Assembly: GCA_030674185.1 (NCBI GenBank)
Contig: CM060311.1
Coordinates: forward strand, 99,269,513 to 99,333,512
Direction of reading: 5' to 3'
Source of the DNA: Monoplex corrugatus
Taxonomy: Eukaryota; Mollusca; Gastropoda; Littorinimorpha; Ranellidae
Length of the DNA stretch: 64,000 bases
How positions within the stretch are numbered: the first letter of the stretch is position 1; every line of letters starts with the position of its first letter. This document shows, piece after piece, positions 34,918-46,100 of this stretch. The notes beneath the pieces are model-generated. The model saw only the letters and a list, made by a program, of their open reading frames with translations. It had not been told where the DNA came from and ran no database searches. The position numbers were made by a program, and so were the translations under genes.

Positions 34918-37900
34918 TGCGTATGCGTGTGCGCGAGTATATACGTTATGATGCATATCTCTCTGCCTACTGCATGCATCGTGTGTGTGTGTGTGTGTGT
35001 TATAACTGCTGTGCTCTTCCCGAGTACTGGAATCTAGGTCAATCTGGAGGCACATACCATGAACTTAGTACAAGTGGCCAGTGCAGTAGGCCTAACACAC
35101 ACGCCTCGCTATACGGCAGCAGGACGGGTGAAAAGGGTGTGGGGAGTGGAAGGGAAGGGGAAAGATGCGCGCTATTTATAGCCGGCAGGGCAGAGCCAGA
35201 GTTGCCAGAACTACGGCCAACCCAAGTATCACGGAAATGTGCGCCGTGATTGTGATCCCAGAAGAACTTGACAAAATGCACAAGGCAGTGTCACTAATCC
35301 TTGGTCAACTCATCGGTCAAGGGTGGGTAACCATCTGTGGGGAAAGATTCCTCTGGGGGTGGTTTTTCGACCTGAACTCCAGGAGGGACAGGGTGACAGA
35401 ATTATCCTGCTGAAAGGCAATACTTTCTTTAGCTCTGCTTAGTACACACATTTAACTTGTGCGCCCACCTAAGGCAAAGGCGAGTAACTTGGCCATCTTT
35501 GCCATGACCATGGTGAAGGAGGCGCTGGATGCAGACTCGTAAGGGGGCTCTTTCAAGGCATCGACAACAAGAAAAAAGTCCCAGGCTGGGATTCAATTAA
35601 AATGGCGGGACTTTACAGAAGCCAGTCCCTACGACATATCCTGAACAAGGAAGTTCTGTGAGAAAATGGGGCTGTCTGACTACCCGACTTTAGGGCATAT
35701 GGCTGAACAATAACTGCAAATGAAACCAGCTGCCTGTGTCATTTGGACAGGGCATAGCTATGACACTGCCTATGTACGTCAGTGGGTTCCATATGGCCCT
35801 ATAATTCCCTGAAGCAGAAAGATACTTTCTATTTGTGACCATACAAGGACTTGGACTCCCTGTGTCTGGTAACAGCTACAATACTTAGGATCTTGGAGAC
35901 AGTGCCTGCTCTTTGGATGGTCAACCGGAAGAAATGCTTATGTAGATCAGGAATGGCATATGTTCATTTAATATAAAGACAAAACAAAATTATCAGTAAG
36001 ACAGAAAGACCATGACAAAAAACTGTCAATTCTTTAACTTGTCCCAAACTTGGCAGCATGCTACTGGAAGTCTTTCTCTGATCTTTTTTAAATCTATATC
36101 TTTTCAATATGAATTGAAATAGAAAAGTCAAATCAAATAATCCTTTATTAATTCTTAGAAAACAAAGCATAAAAGCACAGGTGTTTGTAATTTCAGTTCT
36201 CTTTTTGACCGGATGATTCAGTGCTTGATGTACCTGAATAAACTTCTAAAAGAAACTTTGCACTTTTCTCTTTTGTGTGAATGCGTATGCATGTCTGCTT
36301 TTCTTATCAATCAAAAATCAATTACAATTTGAACAAAATAAGCAATTATATGCGGAATTTTCTTTCTGACAGCTGTTTTCACTTATTGCTGCACTGACCA
36401 GAATAAGCTGCAAAAAAAATTAAAAAACACACCTGTCATTTGGTAAATTTTGTTCTACACGTTTTGTTTGTTATTCATCGCTGTGTCTTAACCGATATCT
36501 TCTTCCCAACGCTACCTTGGACATGGTGTCTTCATCAGGTTCCTCCTGGGGGTCTGCCCAATCCACAATGATGTCACACTGCCACACCTTCACACGCCCA
36601 GTCGACAGCTTTCTTTTGGCAGCAGAGGCGTTTTTGTGGTTGTCAAATTCCAAGAAGGCGAATCCTCGGTTCTTCAACTTGGGGTTGTCAGCAGAGCCAT
36701 AAATGATAACATCGTTCAGGCCTTCTGCAAGTGTGTGACACAAAGTCTTTAGCTGCGAATACATCAAATGACATCAGAAAGCAGGCATCATTCCAACAAG
36801 GCGTCATTCCTGAAACTGTAGCAATCTAAATATAAACAAGTACCATCTGAAAGACTAATCTATTATTTCGATCATATTTCTGTCAATTTCCTTGGATTTA
36901 AATTTTCCTTTTCTTTCTTTCTTTTTTCCTTTGTTTCCTGTTTGTTTTTGTTTCTGTAAGAATAAAATTTTGATTGTTCAATAATTTTCAACAAATTTCT
37001 TATAATAGTAGTGCTTACTGAACTTGGGGAGGTGCACCGATATGTATTACAAAAAACAAACTGCTTTACCAAAAATACACCATCCCAGACATGAATTCAA
37101 AGTGGCATTATTGTTACTGCCATTTGCAGAACTTTTAATAAAATGTAAAAACAAGAAAAGACAGAGTAATCTGTCAAAATAATACCTGTTCGTTTACCAA
37201 ATTCTTCTTTTATCTCGTCCTTCGTTTTGTTTTTTGGAATATTTCCCACAAATAATCTCAAGTTGGCAATGGAAATATTTATCTTCAACTTCTTCGCCTT
37301 TCTGATTTCGTAACCGTCAAGCTGAAAGAAAATCAGATTTTTGAAAATTTTGTTTTCAGATCTGGAAAATAAACTCTGAACATGGCCAAAACATGAAAAA
37401 TGTCCTAATCAAAACATAACAATGAAACACTTAGCACACTGTAACTGCAGGAAGTGGAGAAGATTGCTGATGATGCACACTGCAACTGCATGGGAGAAAA
37501 AAGCAAAGAACAATATCAGTCAAATGTCTAGGTCTTCTTTTTAAATATAACAAAAGGACTGAAAAGCAGTTCAAATCAAACATTTGTTTCAAACACATGC
37601 AAGCAGAAAATCTACATTTTCAACATCTATTTCAAGTCTATGTAATATGCAAACCAAGGCACATTTATGTGTTGATGACTTGATAAAATTAAATCATGAT
37701 TTCATTGGCAATATATTCAAAACTAATCATTCCACGTCGTGGAAACTGCCTTAAGACACACAATTCATAAAAACGTCAAGAAAATTAACAAGTAACAGAA
37801 CGATAATACTTTTGGGGAATGACTGTTATGAGGAAGATAAGTGATGCATAGTCAAAATTCAAATATTAGGTGTTAACATTTCTCTGCAAGAATATATACA

Positions 37901-40144
37901 CAAGAAATTTGCATACCCATTACTTCTTACTTTTACCTGAAAATAAATTCAAGCCAAATATTATTCGTCTAACACTGCGTTCATACAAAAAAATGAAAAA
38001 CATCATTTAACATTTATATTTACAAGTAAACAAGCTGAAAGGTGGAACTTCAAATATAAAAACAAAGAAGTTTAGTTGGCAGTGCTCACCTGCTTGACAG
38101 CTTCTGTAGCAGCTTCCTTCTCACAGAATGTGACAAAGCAGTATCCACGGTTGAGGCCAGAGACAGGATCCATCATGAGGCGTAAATCCCAAATCTTACC
38201 ACACTTTTCAAACAGTGGAATCAACTCGTCTTCAAAAATCTCTCTGGGGATTTTTCCACAGAACACCTGTACCAACACACATCAGTAAGTTTCTCAGATG
38301 CACCTTTTCTAACAGTCTGCTCAGTTAAGCTCATGTTGTCTACCACCCATCAAACCAATACGGTTGTATCGGAGCCAACACCATGTTAAAACAATTCCAG
38401 TTAAAATGCAGATCTTTAAAAAAAACCAAGCACATGATTAGCCTTTCATGTCCAAAATGTATTTAAAAAGTTTCCAGAGTATATGATCAAATAAGATGAT
38501 CTCTTGATATCCTGTAAAAACATGAAAACTATGTCTCGAGGAACATCTCTTTAAGTTCTTTCCGCTGTCTTCTGTACAGTGCTAAGGTCTCAAGTCATTC
38601 AAGTCCCAGCATTAATTACAAACTGTTTGATGTTAAGTGGCTCATCACATGATCTCCACCATGGCTGTTTTTCTTCATTTTTAAAGGGTATGACCAAGTG
38701 TAGAATGTGTGACCACTGCTTTACTTGTAAAACAAAGTGTAGAATGTGTGATCACTGCTTTACTTGTAAAACAAAGTGTAGAATGTGTGACCACAGTTTT
38801 ACTTGTAAAACAAAGTGTAGAATGTGTGACCACTGCTTTACTTGTAAAACAAAGCGTAGAATGTGTGACCACTGCTTTACTTGTACAACAAAGTGTAGAA
38901 TGTGTGACCACTGCTTTACTTGTATAACAAAGTGTAGAATGTGTGACCACTGCTTTACTTGTATAACAAAGTGTAGAATGTGTGACCACTGCTTTACTTG
39001 TATAACAAAGTGTAGAATGTGTGACCACTGCTTTACTTGTATAACAAAGTGTAGAATGTGTGACCACAGCTTTACTTGTATAACAAAGTGTAGAATGTCC
39101 CACAAGGTTCTGTCTTGGGACCTGTCCTGTTCACTATGTATACACAACCTCTCAGCGCTATCATTCATCAGTCAGGTCACTCATACCACTTCTTTGCGGA
39201 TGACTCACAGCTGCATAGCTCCTCTGCCCCATCAGATTTTGACGCTCTTGCGTGCAGTCTGAGAGATTGTATAGAGGATGTCTCCAAGTGGATGAGTGAA
39301 AACAAGCTGAAGATGAATGATGATAAAACTGAGCTTATTGTTACTGGTACTAAGTCAAAGGTCAATCAGGTTACTCATGCCCCCATGCCTATCTCTGGTT
39401 GTGATGTATCTTTCTCACAAACTGTTAGAAACCTTGGCTTCTATCTGGATGAAACACTGTCTATGGAAGCCCATGTCAAACAGTTGTGCCGTACTCTGTA
39501 CTATCAGCTACGCAGAATTGGTAAGATTCGCTCCTTCCTTTCCACTGATGCTACCAACAAGCTTGCTGTCTCTTTCATACTATCTAGACTGGACTATTGT
39601 AACTCTCTATTCGCAGGTCTCCATGACAATCAACTATCTAAACTTCAGCGCATACAGAACTACGCGGCTCGCCTTGTTCTCCGCAAGCCCAGGCGTGAGA
39701 GTGCAAAATCTCTGCTTAGAACACTTCATTGGCTCCCGGTAAAGGCTAGGATTCAATATAAAGTTGCCTGTCTCTGCTTTCAGTGTATCTATCACGAGAA
39801 CATGCCATCCTATCTTGCCAACCTCCTGCAGGGTTACAAACCTTCTCGAACGCTCCGCTCTTCTGACACCTCACTGTTGACTGTTCCTCGCTTCTCTCTA
39901 GACACCTTTGGTAAAAAATCTTTCTCTGTCTTTGGCCCAAATGTATGGAACTCTCTACCACTGTCTCTCAGAAAAACTAAGTGTTTCTCAACCTTCAAAC
40001 GGCACCTGAAAACCCACCTCTTTCAAACTCATCTAACCTGAAGAGCCTTAGTTTGCAAGTCTGTCATCAGACTAATCTCTCCTGCCTGTATAACAGTATT
40101 TTGTATAAGGGCCTATAGAGCAAGGTGTGTGTGTGCGTGCATGT

Positions 40145-40193
<49 letters not shown>

Positions 40194-43100
40194 TGAGTGA
40201 GCATGTGTGTGTATCACTGTATGTGTACAGCTGAGGAAGGGATAGGGGAGAAATTGAGTGGGAAAGAGACTGAAATACTTTAAGAAACTTTTTCAAATCT
40301 TTGTTTGTATGTAAATTGTGATGTATGATATGCGAATAGTTCATAATTTGTGAGGAATTTTGATTGTCAAGGTATTAATGCTGTAATACTGAAGTTGTAA
40401 TGTTTTTCCTGTATATGGATTAGAATTTTTCTGTTTTTATCTTCATTCAAAATATTGATTATAATTTTATGTACAACTATTGCATGCATAAACACACACA
40501 CACGCATGCAAACATAGCACACGCACACACACACACACACACACACTCTCTCTCTCTCTCACACACACACACACATTCTTACAAACACACGCGCACAGCA
40601 ACGCACACGCACGCACACACACATGTACACACACACGTACGCAAGCACACACACGCAGCAATATATAAACACAGTATGCCTCTTTATTCATATGAAAAAT
40701 CTGTTAATCTTTCTTCATTACATAAGTCAGTGTTTAAATTTTAATATTCTGTGGTTTCTTATGTGTCTTCTTACTTGTATAGCTTTAATGTTTGTTGTTA
40801 TCTTATTGTGTATGTAATTGTGAACATTTTTTATCACCTTTTGCCTTTCTTGCGAAATGTAAAGCGCTGGTGAGCATGGTTTTATATGGAATATGCGCTA
40901 TACAAATAAACATTATTATTATTATTATTATTAATGTGTGACCACTGCTTTATTTGTACAACAAAGTGTAGAATGTGTGACCACTGCTTTACTTGTATAA
41001 CAAAGTGTAGAATGTGTGACCACAGCTTTACTTGTATAACAAAGTGTAGAATGTGTGACCACTGCTTTACTTGTACAACAAAGTGTAGAATGTGTGACCA
41101 CTGCTTTACTTGTAAAACAAAGTGTAGAATGTGTGACCACAGCTTTACTTGTATAACAGTCTCCTGCCTGCAGTTCCCAAGAACAGATGGGAGGAACTGT
41201 TTACCTCTATGTAGAAAGCATTTTTTGGCCTTTGGGGACTTCCTGTACAGCAGGTTTTAAGACACATTTTCAACAAATTGCCAAAATCTCAAGTTTTCAT
41301 TGCACATGTAACAAATTCATGCCATTAAATTTATTTCCTCCCTCTTCACTAACTTGTAATGAATAAAGCATGATGAACAAGCATCTTAACACAATTTCTG
41401 ATGCAATAGTAGTACAAAATGTTTATAAGAAAAAAGAAAACTTATGGTCTTTAAGGTGGCAGGTGCTATACACTGGACAGAAAAGCCAAGAGTCACTACC
41501 AGGCAATCCATTCAAGCAAGAATGTGTTTCAAAGAAAAAAAAATGCGGGGGTCCAGGGCAGAGCCCCTGGTGGTGGTCTGGGGCCAATGCCCCCTGAAAG
41601 CTGAAGCATTTTAGTCTAGTAAATAGAAATTTAACCCCCTCTGGCGAAAGATAAATCAAGTATTTTAATAAAAGAAAAAAAGGGCACATGCATTGTTAAC
41701 AATGAACAAAATATGCAACTTTTCCTCACTCTCTTTTGCCTCACCTGACAAACGAAAATTTTCGTTTGATGTCCTGAGCCTGTCATTGTGCTGCTTTCCA
41801 TTCAGGTGATCAACCAGCGCTCGTTTACCGCCGGACTTGTAACTGATTTCCGAGCGGCAAAGTTTGCAGTATGCTTTACCGGCGATCTTCAGTTTCTCTA
41901 AGAAACGAGCGAACTTATTGCCATCGTGCACTTCTTGCAGCCAGTCCCATTTCCAGCGATTTTTGAGGCCTTCATCGATGTCAGCGATGGAAGCATTTAG
42001 CGGAACAAAGTCCCTACGTATACTCATGTTTCAACGCGTCGATGGAACACAGAGAGTGACGCTTGTGAAAGGGGATGCGCAAATTTCGCGGACAGTTGAA
42101 AAAGTAAAACTGCGCATGCGCTTACGGCTTGTTTTGAATAGTTTCAGTGATCCCAGTCCCGGTTCTCCATACTTTCATGGAATTTTTTTTCCCTTCGCAG
42201 ATATCCGCGAATTCGCAGACATTTGGATTGCCTGCACTACACATTACACTACCTTTTAGCGCAAAATGTCACAGACATGTATTCCACAATCTTTTTGTAC
42301 ATGTGCACAGTACAAAGAATTCTTCACAAGCTGGAAAACACTATAAATGCCTCTAAAAACACAGGTAGCCTGAAATTAACAGTCTTGTTTAGAAAACAGA
42401 AAGTTTATTATACACAAGCACACCACTGCACACAGTTTTTACATCCTCACCATTGCTACAACCAATGTTAGTGTCTACTTCAAACACTTCACCAACACTC
42501 TCACTAATGTCACCATCACTGCACCACTTACGCCACTGACTGTGGCAATCATCAAAACCCTCCTTTCATCTCTATTCTCTCCCATAACTCTTTCCAACAG
42601 CTCTTGAACTACGAGCGAGTTTATCGAGAGCCATCACTGTTGACCTATAATACTGTCATCAAGTGGCTCGGTCAAAAGAAACTGACCATACATGCAACTA
42701 TACAGGACTGATACTACAACTTGGAGGCAAACTTTGGGTTGGAGATAACTAGATGTTTTGTATAATATAAAGATCACATCCCATGGAGTACAGATTGACT
42801 TAAAATTCACAATGTATGTACACAAGGAGATTATGTACACTGCATGTGGCAGTGTAAGGTGTACATGATCCCATCAAGTACAATGCCTCAAAAAATTAAG
42901 GTAGAGGTGGATTTAGAAAAGTCTCTTGTGCGTTGGGTTTTCCCATCTTTTTGCCAGATCTTTTTTCAAATAAAGTTTCTATTTTACTTTTCAGATCTGT
43001 TCCACGGATTAGATTTAAACATCTTTTCCACTGTGGCAGTCTTCACAAGGCAGTTTCTTTTTTTTTCCTAATCCTGGAAAAACACATACACAAAATATTT

Positions 43101-46100
43101 ACTTTCCTATTCAGATACACCTTCCTAGGTTTTAGTGACCAAATGTTTTCAAAACTTTTACAAGTCACAAGACTACGATTCTGAACACTGACTCCCATTA
43201 CTTTTTCACGGTTGTAAACTTTGGAGTGCCACCAACTTAACATTCAGTTGAAGAAAACATACACCTCCAATTACTTTTAACAATTTGGTCCCAGACCCTC
43301 ATTTTTAGCAGGTATATCCTGAGGGCTCTGCTCAAAATCCATTTCCCGGGAATGGGTTAACAATTAGCTGGAATGTTCAAGCTTGAAACAGCTGCAGAAA
43401 TCGCACATGCCAAATGCAACCAGTTGAAAGCAGAAACCAATACACAAGCACCTGAACAGGACGTGTGCTCGAACTGCCATCAGGTTGGGAAATGATCTGG
43501 TTTCTCCTCCACTCCAGTGCAACTCATTTTGAAGGAATGTTACAAGCATGAGCCTACTTCTTCTTCAAACTTGCAGCTCAGATTAAGCATCGATTACTTT
43601 CTGGGGAAGGGAGGTTACACAGTGACTGCAGGCACATGTGGCTACAAAAAAAACACCACCAACTGGTTTAATCCAAACCACCCTTCGAACTAGCCAGTCT
43701 GCCCAGATGAGTGATCAAAAGAAACTGCTGTCAATGTTCAAACTGCTCACAGTCATCAAGATATAAAAAGCCAAGGTTTAATAATAATTTTAAAAAAGAA
43801 AAAGAAGGGTAGCTGGTAAGTAGTGGCAAGCTAAGAACAAGAAAAGGAGACAAGTGAGAATAGCTAATTTGCTGTCCCTTCAGTCAAGCGAGCAACCACA
43901 TGAGTGATATTGTTCTGGTCCAAGCTACCTAAGCATGACCAGAACTCACTGGATGACTGAAGGAACGGGTCTACAATTATTTCACACACAAATCTGGCCA
44001 GACATAAGCGGCCTGCCCATAAGGTTACTACTACTTGGTCCGAATGCATGTAGTATATCCCATATACCCCCATGTCGCCCAACGTGAACCATACTATGAA
44101 ATCCCATGTCAAGGAAAGTAACTCTTGCAATTTTCAATACTTACTAACTAAAGAAATCAATTAAAAATATAATTACTTTTTTGTTTCATGGAATCATTTT
44201 TTTGGCATTGTGCATACAATGAAGTACTCACAGAAAGAGGTTATTTTCAGGTTCATTCTGTTTTTATTTGCAGAATAAATTATAAAGTCGGATTTGATGG
44301 TGAACGTTACCAAAAATTTACAGGTGTGATAGTTCAAAGTCAAAGATGCAGTCCAGAAATGCTTCTAAATGGCCTGCAAATGACCCAGAGGACCCAGAAC
44401 AAAGTCTACTGCAGAAGCTGAGCATGAAACTGTGCAAAGCCTGCACCAATAATAATAATAATAGCTTTTGTATAGCACTATTCTCAGTTTGACTCACTGC
44501 GCTGTTACATAAACAAATAATCTCACTCATATACCAATAACATTTTTCAATCACACACACAAGGGGTGGGTGGGGTGGGGGGGTGTACTTATGAAAATGC
44601 AGATCAACAGGCAGATCATGCACAACACCAACATTTTCAGAAAATTCCTTTACTGAAACTGAGCCTGAAACGTCCTGCCACTTTCGGTTTTGGAGGTCAG
44701 GCTATCGATCGACACTCAACCCACCTTCACCGTCACTCTCACGATTGTCAAACTCGGCGGCAACAGCCTCCAAGTCGATATCTAGGTCACTTTCTACATC
44801 ACATGGATCAACTTTATTAACAAGATCCTCTACCGTAAAACCTTCAAATTCTTCTCCGTCATCATTCAACAGACCCCGCGCGCCATAACTCCTCATCGGT
44901 CATGAGACTCATGTTCCGAACTCTGAAAATTCGTAGCACCGTGAAAACTTGATCGATTTTGACACTGTAAAGTTCTAAATGCGGGGCAGGAAGTCGCCAA
45001 AATGAGGCTCTCACTCTCGCGGGATTCTCATTTATATAAACAATGCTGGCCACGTCCGTAGTGGCCACGTGTACAGCGGGCGCTGATGGGCGTTCAACAG
45101 TAAACACTACTACGATTTACGGCGGGCGCTCTGCAGTAATATGGGATATGAAGCCAAACCATCTATTATGAATATTATCACTGACTTATTCCCCCTGTTC
45201 CTCTATCCTGGAGGTATAAAACCTTGTTTGCAGACAAACTGATCCCAATGGGGGAGTATGTGATGTGTTTATAGACCAACTGCTCCAAAAACAATAAAAC
45301 AAAAAAAAGCACTTCCAAGTAATTGTGTCTCCCTCCCTCAGATTTTTCCAACCTTTTCTTCTAATTTGTAAGGGGGGGGGGGGGAGGGGAGAGTTCCCCT
45401 ACCTATAACTAACCTCATGTCCTGGGCCGGGAGTTGGTTGGTCCCAGTCTGGTGGGGGCCCACCAAACTTTCTCTGCCCTGTCGTCACATCCAGGCTGTA
45501 ACCAGTTCGATCCAAAAGCTCCTGCAATACAAAGTAACAATGACACATACAAAACGTCAAAGATGGAAAAGGTACAACTGTTCAACAACAACAACAAACC
45601 AGAAAAATACAATTTGTGTTCTAAATCAGCTTGAACTCCAAAATTGCAGGTCATTTAGAAAATTGACCGTGGGGTTAAAATATCTGTGCAGCTAAACGCC
45701 CCAACTCCCATATGTGTAAATAGCGTGCACGCACACACACACACACATATACACCACACACACAAAGCATGCATGCACGCACGCACCCCCCCCCCCCCCC
45801 CCCCCCAATTTCTTCGAGTCAATGATCTTCCAGCCATTCCCATCTTCAATTACTTCCAAATTTTCAACAGCAGACAACATATCAGAAAAATAGTAGGCAT
45901 TCTATCAATGTTTTGAAAATTCTCTAAGGAGCATTCCAAGAACATTACAGTTTTAACTCTATTGTGACTGCACTTGCCACAGCTGAGCTCTCCTGCTGGC
46001 CTAGGGCTGCCACTGTGAAATCACGGAGAACCGTCGTCTTTGAACCACTTTCCACCGATTTTAGACAAAGAAATCGGCAAAACTTAGCTGAAGCGTTCAA

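Larger units (their letters stand above)
42028..45413. other. Remainder of SYNCRIP-like intron 3
   Basis: Mostly unassigned AT-rich sequence. It contains a CR1-type tail (44449-44520), a weak acidic ORF (44702-44896) and a G homopolymer near 45,372-45,383. Confidence 0.5.

Noticed and set aside
34819..35249. Frames of 60-110 codons across TG/CA runs
   Set aside because: Low-complexity translations of microsatellites.
43864..44130. An 88-codon minus-strand frame in intron 3
   Set aside because: Composition is not distinctive and no family is recognised.
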